Source: Sphingobacterium sp. UBA7855
GTDB taxonomy: Bacteria > Bacteroidota > Bacteroidia > Sphingobacteriales > Sphingobacteriaceae
NCBI GenBank assembly: GCA_002500745.1
Contig: DLST01000018.1
Location: forward strand, 219,227-283,226
Length of the DNA stretch: 64,000 nt
Direction: 5' to 3'
Part shown: one piece after another, positions 1 through 14,328 of the stretch
Layout of the letters: every line of letters starts with the position of its first letter
Position numbering within the stretch: the stretch's first letter is position 1
Notes under the pieces: generated by a model
What the model saw: the letters and a program-made list of their open reading frames with translations, nothing else
Told to the model about the DNA's origin: nothing
Database searches by the model: none
Position numbers and translations under genes: made by a program

Positions 1-18
1 CTGCTAATCTTCATTTAT

Positions 19-5476
<5,458 letters not shown>

Positions 5477-5607
5477 ATTCGAATCATTGTTAATCAATTC
5501 ACTAACACCAAAACCAATGTTAACTTCGGCGGTATATGTGTTTTTCACTAGTAAAACACGCGCTATATTTTTTTAATTGCTCACTAAAATACACGCTGAG
5601 ACACAAC

Positions 5608-6903
5608 TTAGGCTTTTGCCGGTTTATATCCTTTCAGTGCAAACCATAAAATAACGAGATAACAAACCAAGGGTACACTATAGCCAATCGGTGTATTATC
5701 ATGTACAGCATCAATAATATTTCCCGTTACAAATGGAAATACCGCGCCTCCGACAATGGACATAATTAACCAAGAAGAAGCCTGTTTCGTCTCATTCCCT
5801 AGTCCAGCAATACCTAGTGAGAAGATCGTTGGAAACATAATTGACATAAAGAAGCCAAGTCCACCTAGTGCATACAAAATGATCATACCTGTACCTGAAA
5901 TGGCTACAGTTGCCAATATAGCGCAACAAACAGCATAAATAGCCAATAAACGCTGCGCGGTCGTATAACGCAACAATAGGGTACCGACGAAACGTCCGCC
6001 CATAAAGAGCAAACCATATACACCTAGGAAATACCCCGCAGTCTTCTCATCGACACCGGCTCCCTGCTGTGCCATACGAATAAAAAAACTGGTTACACAA
6101 ACCTGTGCTCCAACATAGAAAAACTGTGCGATTACAGAAAAACTCAAGTGCTTGTGTCGAAGTACAGTAAATAAGCCAGTCTTTTTCTCTTTATCTCCTT
6201 CGACTTTATCACCTTGTATTTCAGGTAGTTTTATAAATAAAAAGATGAGCGCTACAACAACTAGGATTAATCCTAATATCAAATAAGGCATTTTTACGGA
6301 AGACGCTTCATGGAGCAGGTATGCTAAGCGACTGCTCTCTGTCATAGCCGCCAGTTCATTTTCTGAATAGCTCGTACCCGACAAAATAAAGGTCGTACCT
6401 ATCACTGGTGCCACCACTGCTGCCAACCCATTAAAAGAGGCCGCCAAATTAAGGCGGTGGGTTGCCGCTTCGGGCTTGCCCAAAACTGCAGCATAGGGAT
6501 TAGCCGCTGTTTCTAATAAAGCTAGTCCACAACCAATAATAAATAAAGCCAGTAAAAAGAGCTCATACATCCGGTGATCTGCCGCAGGGAGAAATAAAAA
6601 TGCGCCGACGGAAAAAGTCAGCAGTCCGATAATAATAGACAGCTTATAACCCCACCTGCGTAATATATAACCTGCCGGTAGAGCCATAATAAAGTAAGCG
6701 AAGAATATTGATGTATCTACCAGTGCTGACTGGCTATTATCCAACTGACAGGCTTTCTTCAAATGCGGAATCAGAATGCCATTTAAATTATGAGCCATAC
6801 CCCATAAAAAAAACAGACTGACAATCAGAACGAAAGCAAGCAGGTAGCGCTTATTAGACAATGTCTCGGTTGATTTGATCGATGATTTTGTACCAATTTC
6901 CAT
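5608..6903 (-). CDS. FucP-like MFS sugar transporter
   Basis: Inner-membrane sugar:proton symporter of the FucP family (431 residues, about 12 hydrophobic segments). The N-terminal half carries the signature GLALLETAANPYAAVLG, in which Glu-131 matches Glu-135 of E. coli FucP. The other essential acidic residue of FucP, Asp-46 in NLND, is a glycine here (NLNGILIPHL, Gly-42). Substrate or proton coupling may therefore differ from L-fucose uptake. L-fucose, L-galactose or L-rhamnose released by the surrounding enzymes are plausible substrates. It starts 11 bases after the MaoC-like gene, in one operon with the CoA-transferase module. Family assignment is secure; substrate is inferred. Confidence 0.85.
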   Translation of the reverse strand: MEIGTKSSIKSTETLSNKRYLLAFVLIVSLFFLWGMAHNLNGILIPHLKKACQLDNSQSALVDTSIFFAYFIMALPAGYILRRWGYKLSIIIGLLTFSVGAFLFLPAADHRMYELFLLALFIIGCGLALLETAANPYAAVLGKPEAATHRLNLAASFNGLAAVVAPVIGTTFILSGTSYSENELAAMTESSRLAYLLHEASSVKMPYLILGLILVVVALIFLFIKLPEIQGDKVEGDKEKKTGLFTVLRHKHLSFSVIAQFFYVGAQVCVTSFFIRMAQQGAGVDEKTAGYFLGVYGLLFMGGRFVGTLLLRYTTAQRLLAIYAVCCAILATVAISGTGMIILYALGGLGFFMSIMFPTIFSLGIAGLGNETKQASSWLIMSIVGGAVFPFVTGNIIDAVHDNTPIGYSVPLVCYLVILWFALKGYKPAKA

Positions 6904-6914
6904 GTCCCTATCAG

Positions 6915-7367
6915 TTAAGTTGACGCTTCTTTGCGTTTTGCCAGCAGGATATGGTCTGCAACCAGTACGACTTCAGCATGTTGATTGATAATCTCCACAT
7001 GTTCAACTACGGTACCGAACTCCGGATTTTTCGCAGCGGATTTTTCCGAAATAGTCACTTCAGCACGAATGGTATCGCCAATAAACACAGGCTTGACAAA
7101 ACGAAGGCGATCGTAGCCTTTGGAAAATGCTTCCGGATTAATAACTGAGGCCGTCAGTCCGATACCAATCGCAAAGATCATTGTTCCGTGCGCGATGCGC
7201 TGTCCAAAAGGTTGGGTCTTGCACCATTCCGCATCGAGATGATGTGGAAAAAAGTCGCCTGTATGTCCAGCATGAACAATAAAATCTGTTTCGGTAATCG
7301 TACGCCCCAATGTCGTCCGTTTGTCGTTTAATATATAGTCTTCAAAAAAAATCGATTCAAAATGCAT
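6915..7367 (-). CDS. MaoC-like hydratase/dehydratase
   Basis: Cytoplasmic hot-dog-fold protein of 150 residues in the MaoC/(R)-specific enoyl-CoA hydratase family, which adds water to enoyl-CoA thioesters or removes it. The hydratase motif is visible as [13 protein letters not shown], with Asp-38 and His-42 or His-43 as the catalytic pair, followed by [12 protein letters not shown], a typical second motif. Single-domain length is normal for the bacterial family. It has no signal peptide. Its position after two CoA-transferase genes and an oxidoreductase suggests it acts on a CoA ester made by them. The actual substrate is unknown; mesaconyl-CoA-type and sugar-acid-derived enoyl-CoA esters are possibilities, not conclusions. 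Confidence 0.85.
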   Translation of the reverse strand: MHFESIFFEDYILNDKRTTLGRTITETDFIVHAGHTGDFFPHHLDAEWCKTQPFGQRIAHGTMIFAIGIGLTASVINPEAFSKGYDRLRFVKPVFIGDTIRAEVTISEKSAAKNPEFGTVVEHVEIINQHAEVVLVADHILLAKRKEAST

Positions 7368-7420
7368 ATTGTTTAATTTATGTTTATAACCTCTAGTTCC
7401 TACTCGCTGATCTCCAATCT

Positions 7421-8506
7421 TTATTTTCTAGTCTCTACGATAGGTACACCGCCCTGAGCACTGCTTTTATAAGCAGCCTCCACGACGGCCATGGTCTCGA
7501 TAACATCCTCCACCGCCGCCGGTAACACAGCAATTTCGCCCAGTTTAAAGCGCATCAAGCTACCCATACTACCGATAAAGGCATCGGGGAACCAAGTCCC
7601 TTCGATCGGGAATTGTACCCACTCCGGCTTACTACCATCGGTCGGTTTAATGCAATATTCAAATACATCGGGCACGCCGTGCGGATAATCCATCAATAAG
7701 CCCATTGTAGCTTTGATCGCTCCTTTAGTCCCTTCCCATTTGATGTAACTTTCTTCGTTGTGCGGTCCAAATTCATGGTCGTGATTGGTATTAACCACCG
7801 CGTGCATAGTATCCCCATAATCAAATAACAAGGTTGTCCGGCTCGAAGATAGCTCTTTGGCTGGATGCTTCAAGGTCTTGGCATAAACCGATGCCGGTGT
7901 ACCCAAAAAAGAACGGATCAGGTCTATATAATGCACGCTATGGTACAGTATTTCCAAACGCGGATGCACCATCACGTGTGGAAAAAGCTGCCAAGGGGTA
8001 TGCACGGCTACGCGCACCTCCATATCGTAGAGTTCGCCGATGTAGCCCTGATCGATCAGCCAACGAGCCGCATTGACAAAAGGCGCCTGACGCAACTGAC
8101 AGTTGATCGCAGCCACCAAACCCTTGCGCTGGCAGACCTCCAAGATTGCCTGGCTATCGGCATAGTAATCGCCCATCGGCTTTTGGATCAATACCGCTGC
8201 TCCATCGGGCAAAGTCTCTAAGGTTTCGATATAGATATTCGGCATAGTCGTCATATCGTACACCGCATTTTCGGGTGCCTGCGCGACGGCATCCGCCACC
8301 GTATCGTACACATTCGGAATACCGAACTCCTGTGCCAATGCTTCTGCTTTCGCCCTTGTACGATTGACAATACCATGCACATGAAAGCCGGCCTTACGAT
8401 AAGCCGGGAGATGTGCATCTTTCACTATACCGCCTGCGCCTATTATAATAATGGGCAAAGACGTTTGGGGTAATATGGTTTTATATTGAATGTCTATCCT
8501 ATCCAT
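7421..8506 (-). CDS. Gfo/Idh/MocA family oxidoreductase
   Basis: Cytoplasmic NAD(P)-dependent oxidoreductase of 361 residues. An N-terminal Rossmann fold shows the dinucleotide motif [14 protein letters not shown] near residues 23-36. The family hallmark QKPMGDYY (the EKP-type motif, with Gln for Glu) follows, and then the alpha/beta C-terminal substrate domain. These enzymes oxidise or reduce sugars, sugar acids or inositols. The start overlaps the upstream solute-binding-protein gene by 13 bases, so the two are probably co-translated. A gap of about 53 bases precedes the MaoC gene. Context places it in the same catabolic route as the CoA-transferases. Family is clear; substrate unknown. Confidence 0.85.
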   Translation of the reverse strand: MDRIDIQYKTILPQTSLPIIIIGAGGIVKDAHLPAYRKAGFHVHGIVNRTRAKAEALAQEFGIPNVYDTVADAVAQAPENAVYDMTTMPNIYIETLETLPDGAAVLIQKPMGDYYADSQAILEVCQRKGLVAAINCQLRQAPFVNAARWLIDQGYIGELYDMEVRVAVHTPWQLFPHVMVHPRLEILYHSVHYIDLIRSFLGTPASVYAKTLKHPAKELSSSRTTLLFDYGDTMHAVVNTNHDHEFGPHNEESYIKWEGTKGAIKATMGLLMDYPHGVPDVFEYCIKPTDGSKPEWVQFPIEGTWFPDAFIGSMGSLMRFKLGEIAVLPAAVEDVIETMAVVEAAYKSSAQGGVPIVETRK

Positions 8507-9720
8507 GTATTTAGTTTTTTCTGTGCTTTAGTCAATAATGAAAGACTACTTTCCTCGGAATTAATCGCTGCTATGACGGTCTCATCAATGATATGTGCAA
8601 TCTGCGGCCAGTTGGCCAAGCGCGGTAATGTACGTGCAGTATCATGCAATTCAGCCAATTTATTATAAAAGGGTATCATCTGATTGATTTCGGAATCATA
8701 CCAGGTGGAGTAACGACAGCCTACTCCTCCTTCGACAGTAAGCAGCTTATCTTGTTGGCGTCCGACTGCAAAACGTATAAAGTCATAAGCCAACTGCTTA
8801 TGACGGCTACCTTCTGGGATTGCATACAACCAATACACATTTAATGAAGGAGACATTCCCCCTTCTGCTGAAGGAATGGCTGCTACATCTACCTTACCTT
8901 GCACTGCCGACGCCGCATCAATTTGTGCCCAGGATGCAAATCCAAACCAATTGACCATCATGGCTACTTCTCCCCGCGCAAAGGCGGCACCGGCCTGCAC
9001 GGATTCATAATTGGCCGATTCGGGGTGCAATCCCCTATTCTCTTTAAATAACCCTCTATAAAAATCCAATGCTTCTACAGCCAATGGCTGATCCAGCTTA
9101 ACAGGTATCTCTCCTTGCTGCAAATCGCCTCCACGGGACCAAAGTTGAATACAGAAATCGAATACTGCATTGTGTCCATCTGGATAACCGGCAAACACGG
9201 TTCCGTACAGGTTATCTTCCGGACGGGTAAAAAATGTGGCAACGGTTAAAAAATCAGTCCAGGTTGTTGGAACAGCCAAAGGCTTTCCGTAAAGCGCGTG
9301 AAAACGGTTCTGCTCCTGTGGGTCATCGAACAGATCTTTCCGGAAGACCAGGCATTCAGGACCATCATGAAAAGGTAAACCAAACACTTGTCCATCAAAA
9401 CGTTGTAAAGCCTGTAAACTTTCGGGCCATGCACACTCCGCTTCTTCGGGTGGATATTGATCGAGCATAAGATCGAGATTAGCTAAACCTTTCGTATCGT
9501 AAGCACGTGCGATCCAATCGGTATTGATATGGACAATATCCCAATCACCATTATGAAGGCCTTGGTTTTCAAAGAAGGCTGCTGTCAATTCCTCTAAATC
9601 TAATGGAACAAACTCTATCTCCATATCCGATGGATATAGCTCCTGATAAGCCACCCAACATTTCTCCAGGGCACGCTCAAAGGGGTCGAATTTCCGGACA
9701 GCAAAACGTAACTTATCCAT
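8494..9720 (-). CDS. Solute-binding protein homologue without signal peptide (copy 1)
   Basis: Family 1 extracellular solute-binding-protein fold of 408 residues, normally the sugar-capturing part of an ABC importer. I chose the ATG giving [14 protein letters not shown]. The open frame runs 11 codons further upstream, but that stretch lies inside the preceding gene and is not signal-like. Features include [30 protein letters not shown] and [13 protein letters not shown], all typical of maltose/sugar-binding proteins. There is no export signal or lipobox and no ABC permease or ATPase in the window, so the protein should be cytoplasmic. It shares an 8-base overlap (ATGGATAA) with the CoA-transferase gene before it. 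A non-transport role such as sensing or substrate presentation is inferred. Confidence 0.75.
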   Translation of the reverse strand: MDKLRFAVRKFDPFERALEKCWVAYQELYPSDMEIEFVPLDLEELTAAFFENQGLHNGDWDIVHINTDWIARAYDTKGLANLDLMLDQYPPEEAECAWPESLQALQRFDGQVFGLPFHDGPECLVFRKDLFDDPQEQNRFHALYGKPLAVPTTWTDFLTVATFFTRPEDNLYGTVFAGYPDGHNAVFDFCIQLWSRGGDLQQGEIPVKLDQPLAVEALDFYRGLFKENRGLHPESANYESVQAGAAFARGEVAMMVNWFGFASWAQIDAASAVQGKVDVAAIPSAEGGMSPSLNVYWLYAIPEGSRHKQLAYDFIRFAVGRQQDKLLTVEGGVGCRYSTWYDSEINQMIPFYNKLAELHDTARTLPRLANWPQIAHIIDETVIAAINSEESSLSLLTKAQKKLNTWIG

Positions 9721-10855
9721 ACAGTTCCTCCAGTATTTTAGCGGTGTGCTCACCTAATTTGGGCGAACCTTTTGTCGCAGTCAAACGCTCGCCATCGATA
9801 CGAATCGGACAACGGGTGGTCTCATAATGGAAGCCGTCGCCCATCGTTACTTCCTGTAGCATGTCTAGCACTTTAAAAGCATCGTGCTCGGTCAAACGGC
9901 GCCAATCCAATACATCGGCACACCAGATGTCTGCTGCTTCCAGTATTGCCAACCAATGCGCCGTCGATGCTGTTGCCAAGTGTTCCGTTAATATCGCTTT
10001 AATGGTATCTCTTTCGCGGAAAGCCTGTTCACCGTCCGCGAAGCCTTCCAGCGCTGTGCAATCTAATAACTTGGTAAGAAAAGGAATAGAGCCCATAGCA
10101 AGTGCCAGAAAACCATCTTGGGTACGATAAACGCCATATGGCGCAGCCAAATATGCATGTGCATTGCTCACCTCGCTACGTTGGGGTAACAATTTACCAT
10201 CACGAAAATAGGTTGTGACAGCCTCAAATTGTATATCTACAGCAGAATCCAACATGCTAACATGCACGTGTGCCCCCATTTGGTGTATCGCACGACGATA
10301 CAGGCAAGCCAAGACGGCACTACATAGATTCGAGCCGGCAAACATGTCCACAATGGAAAGTCCCATGGCCACTGGACCATTATTTGCGTCGCCGCTCAAC
10401 CAGGTCATCCCGGTAAGTGATTGCAAGAGTAAATCCTGTCCAGGTCGTTTCACCCAAGGTCCTTCTTTTCCATACCCTGAAATTTCTCCATAGATCACCG
10501 TCGGATTGATCTCTCGGACACTTGCATAGTCAAAGCCCAAACGTTCCATGACACCTGGACGAAAATTGTGCAGCACCACATCTGCCCGCGCGATTAAATC
10601 ACGTATGATCTGTTTGTGGGATTCACTTTTTAAGTCCAACACCATACTTTCTTTATTCCGATTAATGGCATGAAACACCGTTGAAGTACTATTGAGTATG
10701 GTATCCGAGGTATATAATTGCCTGCAAATATCACCCGTCTCTGGTTTTTCTATTTTTATCACCCGCGCACCTAAGTCGGCTAGCCGTAAACTTGCTAATG
10801 GGCCGGATAAAAATTGACTAAAGTCGACTACGGTATAGCCTGCTAATGGTAACAT
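9713..10855 (-). CDS. Class III CoA-transferase (CaiB/BaiF family), copy 1
   Basis: Cytoplasmic family III CoA-transferase of 380 residues, expected to move CoA between two carboxylic acids. The fold begins with [30 protein letters not shown], the conserved N-terminal CoA-binding region. [26 protein letters not shown] and [16 protein letters not shown] follow. Asp-170 in SIVDMFAG aligns with the catalytic aspartate (Asp-169) of formyl-CoA transferase. The full-length monomer is slightly short for the family but complete. The gene starts two bases after the end of the second copy and overlaps the downstream binding-protein gene by 8 bases. Acid substrate unknown. Confidence 0.9.
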   Translation of the reverse strand: MLPLAGYTVVDFSQFLSGPLASLRLADLGARVIKIEKPETGDICRQLYTSDTILNSTSTVFHAINRNKESMVLDLKSESHKQIIRDLIARADVVLHNFRPGVMERLGFDYASVREINPTVIYGEISGYGKEGPWVKRPGQDLLLQSLTGMTWLSGDANNGPVAMGLSIVDMFAGSNLCSAVLACLYRRAIHQMGAHVHVSMLDSAVDIQFEAVTTYFRDGKLLPQRSEVSNAHAYLAAPYGVYRTQDGFLALAMGSIPFLTKLLDCTALEGFADGEQAFRERDTIKAILTEHLATASTAHWLAILEAADIWCADVLDWRRLTEHDAFKVLDMLQEVTMGDGFHYETTRCPIRIDGERLTATKGSPKLGEHTAKILEELYG

Positions 10856-10856
10856 A

Positions 10857-12008
10857 TTAATTTTCTAAATAATCGTGAACAATTGATGCGGTATGCTGGC
10901 CCACTTTTGGTGCAGGTTTGTCCGCATATAAACGCTTTCCATCAATCTGGTAAACACTACGGGTGGTGGTTAGCGCGGTACCGTCTTGTAAACTGACTTC
11001 CTGCAACATCCCTGTCTCCTTAAAACCTTGCTCCTCAAAAAAACGATGGTAATCGTTGACTGCACCACACCAGATCCCTTCCGATTCCAAACGGGATACC
11101 CATTCGCTAGTGGTCTTCTGGCACAATACTGTAGCAAAGGCCTCCAATATTTCATCACGTCGCGAAAACCAGGTTGAAGCATCTTGATAAGGCTCACTAG
11201 ACAGACCTATTGTTTCTGCAATATGTCCCACGTTGCCCATAGCCAAAGCTAGATAACCATCAAGTGTCTTATAAAGTCCATAGGGCGCACTTAAATAAGC
11301 ATGGCCTGCGCCTCGAACAGCCGAGCGCTGTGGCAACTTACGTCCATCATTGATATGTGTGGTCAACATTTCAAACTGCATATCCAACACAGATTCAAGC
11401 AAACTGACTTCAACAAGAGCGCCCTGTTGGGTACGGGCACGTTTCAACAATGCCGCCAATATACCTTGTGTCAGATGTGTCGCGCAATACATATCGACCA
11501 CAGCCAATCCAAAAGGTACTGGTCCATCCTGCCCACAGCCTGATAGCCAAGAAAGTCCCGACAGCGACTGCACCAGCAAATCCTGACCCGGTTTTTTGGA
11601 CCATGGCCCTTCATTACCGTAGCCCGTTACTGTGGCATAGATCATCTTTGGATTGATTTTCCGTACGCTCTCATAATCCAAACCGATCTTTTCCATCACC
11701 CCCGGACGGAAGTTATGTGTCATTACATCCGCCTGACGGATTAATTTCTTAATATTTTCCAGATCATTTTCGTCTTTCAAATTGGCCGCATACGATTCTT
11801 TATTTCTATTAATGGTATGAAACACCAGGCTGCTCTCATCTACAAAAATATTTTTAATCGCAATCTGTCGTCCGCCTTCTCCGGCGCCAGGACGCTCGAT
11901 TTTGACAACTCGGGCACCGAGATCAGCCAACCGCAGGCCAGCGGTTGGCCCGGCCATAAATTGTGAAAACTCGAGCACTAAAAGTCCTTCCAGTGGTTTA
12001 TTATCCAT
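10857..12008 (-). CDS. Class III CoA-transferase (CaiB/BaiF family), copy 2
   Basis: Second family III CoA-transferase (383 residues), clearly paralogous to its neighbour throughout its length. It has the N-terminal motif [20 protein letters not shown], then [24 protein letters not shown] and Asp-172 in AVVDMYCA at the catalytic position. Tandem CaiB paralogues may be subunits of one heteromeric transferase or handle two acids in sequence. The start codon sits in an ATGGATAA overlap with the stop of the upstream binding-protein gene, the same junction sequence as at copy 1. Acyl donor and acceptor are unknown. Confidence 0.9.
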   Translation of the reverse strand: MDNKPLEGLLVLEFSQFMAGPTAGLRLADLGARVVKIERPGAGEGGRQIAIKNIFVDESSLVFHTINRNKESYAANLKDENDLENIKKLIRQADVMTHNFRPGVMEKIGLDYESVRKINPKMIYATVTGYGNEGPWSKKPGQDLLVQSLSGLSWLSGCGQDGPVPFGLAVVDMYCATHLTQGILAALLKRARTQQGALVEVSLLESVLDMQFEMLTTHINDGRKLPQRSAVRGAGHAYLSAPYGLYKTLDGYLALAMGNVGHIAETIGLSSEPYQDASTWFSRRDEILEAFATVLCQKTTSEWVSRLESEGIWCGAVNDYHRFFEEQGFKETGMLQEVSLQDGTALTTTRSVYQIDGKRLYADKPAPKVGQHTASIVHDYLEN

Positions 12009-13164
12009 TGTCTTCTTTGTCCACTAATGATTCCCGATACATCTTGTTCATCTTTTCTAATACGGCAACTTCATCCCCGCCCTGTCTGAGATAGTCAACT
12101 ACAATATCACCGGCGTGATCCTGAAAATACAGATGACCATCATAACGCGGGCGCAGATAGGCACGCTCCAATGTAGGCAGGGTATTTTTAAAATAGTCGG
12201 CCGTATAGGCGTTGACTTGCTCATCTTCCCAAGCACCTAAATGTCCCGGCTGACCACCATTTTCGACATATAATGTTGCCTGAATTTCTGGTGACGCAAC
12301 AAATTGGGCGTAATCCATACCCACAGCAATATGTTTGCTCTGAGAGGATACTGCTAATCCCGCACCCCCCAGTGTGCTAATCATTGGCGTACCGTTTAAC
12401 GACACTAAATCATGAAAATGCAATACTTTACGAGCATAACCAGTTCGCGCATAATTGGAATAACCATACGCAAATGGACAATAGGCAATTTCATCCCGCT
12501 GCGTCATTTCTTCGAACACTTTGAATGGATTTTTCTCATAAAATCCAGCATCCAATTCATCCGCAAGTGATTTGAATAATTTTAGGACCTGTACCCCGAT
12601 GGCTTCGCTGATTACTTTTTCGTCGTTTTGGCAAGGTTCTTCACCCAAAGAACAACAAAGACCATAAAAGTGCATCAAAGAATCAATCGGCAACAGTGAA
12701 AATCCAACCCGTCCTGCTTTAGCTAAGGCCAAGACTTCTTCAAAGGTACGCGGGAGCGGCACACCTAGCGAACGTAAAATATCTGGGCGACTTGCAGCCA
12801 CTGGTGTCGCCGCATCTGTAGCCAAGGCCCATTGCTTGCCTAGAAAGTTGTAGCTTTCATAAGACTTCCCAACACTATTCGCCTGTTGACCGGCCAAAAA
12901 CTCTGTAGACAGATAATCATCAAATGGAGCCAGCATCCCCTTAGCAGCGGCATGTCCCGTCCACGGATGATCGATCACCAACAGGTCATATTCCTTGGCT
13001 AAATCCGTTACCGACTTATCAGCGAATTCCTGCAAAGTACGTTTTGTCCAAACAATCTCTACTTCCGGATGTAATTCTTCATAACGTTGTGCCGTTGCAA
13101 CCATTGGCACAAAACCTCGCGAATGCCCCCAGGTAATCCCCTTTAACCGGATTTTCTCTGTCAT
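12001..13164 (-). CDS. Solute-binding protein homologue without signal peptide (copy 2)
   Basis: First gene of the CoA-transferase operon: 387 residues with the fold of sugar ABC-transporter binding proteins. It starts MTEKIRLKGITWGHSRGF directly in the first beta strand, with no signal peptide. An in-frame TAA lies a few codons upstream of the ATG, so an unseen leader is excluded. Typical features are ATAQRYEELHPEVEIVW, YDLLVIDHPWTGHA, PRTFEEVLALAKAG and SKHIAVGMDYAQFVAS. No ABC permease or ATPase gene is nearby. It is probably a cytoplasmic relative of solute-binding proteins. It overlaps the CoA-transferase copy 2 gene by 8 bases. It is similar in type to, but clearly diverged from, the protein at 8494-9720. 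Confidence 0.75.
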   Translation of the reverse strand: MTEKIRLKGITWGHSRGFVPMVATAQRYEELHPEVEIVWTKRTLQEFADKSVTDLAKEYDLLVIDHPWTGHAAAKGMLAPFDDYLSTEFLAGQQANSVGKSYESYNFLGKQWALATDAATPVAASRPDILRSLGVPLPRTFEEVLALAKAGRVGFSLLPIDSLMHFYGLCCSLGEEPCQNDEKVISEAIGVQVLKLFKSLADELDAGFYEKNPFKVFEEMTQRDEIAYCPFAYGYSNYARTGYARKVLHFHDLVSLNGTPMISTLGGAGLAVSSQSKHIAVGMDYAQFVASPEIQATLYVENGGQPGHLGAWEDEQVNAYTADYFKNTLPTLERAYLRPRYDGHLYFQDHAGDIVVDYLRQGGDEVAVLEKMNKMYRESLVDKEDNG

Positions 13165-13546
13165 TGTATTTATGTATTATTTTATGTAGTCTTGTTGAGA
13201 TCCTTATCAACCATTTGATTACCAAACATCAAGTTATTCCAATCTCCAAAAACAGTAAAACATAACATTGTAGTTGTAGCTATTTTTATCCTATTCTTCT
13301 TGATTATCCAGGCAAGATAATATAGCATAAGCCGCGCAATACTGTAATCTAATGTTGGAATTAAATATGTTTATAATCTTTTTCCCTTCTAATGCTTTTT
13401 CGCAATGAAAAAAGCGGTTTATAATATTCAAATATAAATACAATATTTGAATATAAAAATTTAACCTGTTTTTTTTGGATCGCTAAAAACGCCTCTTCAA
13501 ATACTTTTTTTATCTTTATCCCAATCATTTGTTAGCAAAATATTTT
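13165..13546. promoter_or_regulatory. Divergent intergenic promoter region
   Basis: This AT-rich gap of about 380 bases between the CoA-transferase operon (leftward) and the iclR-type gene (rightward) must hold both promoters. It contains one perfect inverted repeat, described separately. The left arm of that repeat reads TATATTTG on the minus strand, which matches the Bacteroidetes -7 consensus TAnnTTTG, but no good -33 partner is seen. A TATCTTTA at 13511-13518 is a possible -7 element for the iclR gene. I see no coding sequence here. Confidence 0.6.
13424..13454. promoter_or_regulatory. Perfect 12-bp inverted repeat, likely IclR operator
   Basis: ATATTCAAATAT at 13424-13435 and its exact reverse complement ATATTTGAATAT at 13443-13454 are separated by seven bases (AAATACA). 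Each arm is itself nearly palindromic. IclR-family dimers commonly bind such palindromes next to their own gene, and this one lies about 90 bases before the IclR start and overlaps a possible -7 element for the divergent operon. The repeat is seen directly; its function as an operator is inferred. Confidence 0.6.
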
Positions 13547-14323
13547 ATGACATTAAATAGCTCCGATAAATATAAAGCGCCAGCACTCGAAAAGGGATTG
13601 CAGATCCTGGAATTTCTGGCCTTGCAACCAACGGCGCAATCACAATCCGAGATCGCCCTTGGCTTAAATCGAAGTCCCAATGAGATCTATCGGATGCTTG
13701 CCTCGCTGGAGTCCAATGGCTATATTCATCGTGATCAGATTTCATCCAAATATTCGCTTTCCCTGAAGTTATACTATCTATCGCATCGCCACTCTTTTGT
13801 AGAGAAATTACGGGCCACCTCATTATTGCCAATGCAAGAGAGCTCTAATGAAATTAAGGATCCATGTCATCTCTGTGTGATCTACGATAACCAAGTCATG
13901 GTAATTTCCTACGCCAAAGGATCATCCCCCATCAGCATCGTAGTTGAAGAAGGAAAGCTGTACAATACTTCACAAACGGCTTCTGGCAAGCTTCTTTTAA
14001 GTTTTTCAGATGCTGAAAAAAGAAAATCCATTTTAGGAGCTGATCCCTATTACAAAAGCTTAAAGAAAACAGAGCGTCAACAGTTTGACAGCGATTTGGA
14101 AGATATTAGAATGAAAGGATTTTATGAGATGCCCAGTGCTTACGCAGAGGGCATTATCGATATTTCCGTCCCTATAGGAACCAATGAAACAGGTATAATC
14201 GCCTGCCTCACTGTTTCAAAACTCATCCGACGTCAAACTGAGCATACTGTATCCACGGAGGACATTGTAACAAGCCTAGAAAAATGCCGATCACAAATTG
14301 AATCCAATCTCGGATTAAGGTGA
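13547..14323 (+). CDS. IclR-family transcriptional regulator
   Basis: The only plus-strand gene. The product is a 258-residue IclR-type regulator. An N-terminal winged helix (about residues 10-75: ALEKGLQILEFLA, SQSEIALGLNRSPNEIYRMLASLESNGYI) is followed by the GAF-like effector domain. The domain ends with ASAYAEGIIDISVPIG and TGIIACLTVSKL. I use the ATG at 13547, because the open frame upstream reaches only a TTG. IclR regulators often sense small acids or sugar acids; KdgR of pectin catabolism belongs to this family. It probably controls the divergent CoA-transferase operon through the palindrome at 13424-13454. The gene ends 5 bases from the convergent symporter gene. Effector unknown. 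Confidence 0.9.
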   Translation: MTLNSSDKYKAPALEKGLQILEFLALQPTAQSQSEIALGLNRSPNEIYRMLASLESNGYIHRDQISSKYSLSLKLYYLSHRHSFVEKLRATSLLPMQESSNEIKDPCHLCVIYDNQVMVISYAKGSSPISIVVEEGKLYNTSQTASGKLLLSFSDAEKRKSILGADPYYKSLKKTERQQFDSDLEDIRMKGFYEMPSAYAEGIIDISVPIGTNETGIIACLTVSKLIRRQTEHTVSTEDIVTSLEKCRSQIESNLGLR

Positions 14324-14328
14324 AAAAG

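Noticed and set aside
8494..9753. Longer start for solute-binding protein copy 1 to obtain a signal peptide
   Set aside because: The extra 11 residues ([11 protein letters not shown]) lie in the CoA-transferase coding sequence and have no hydrophobic export core.
13416..13520. Full -33/-7 promoter pair for the CoA operon or iclR
   Set aside because: A good -7 match exists in the palindrome, but no convincing -33 element lies at proper spacing, so no promoter is listed as a separate feature.
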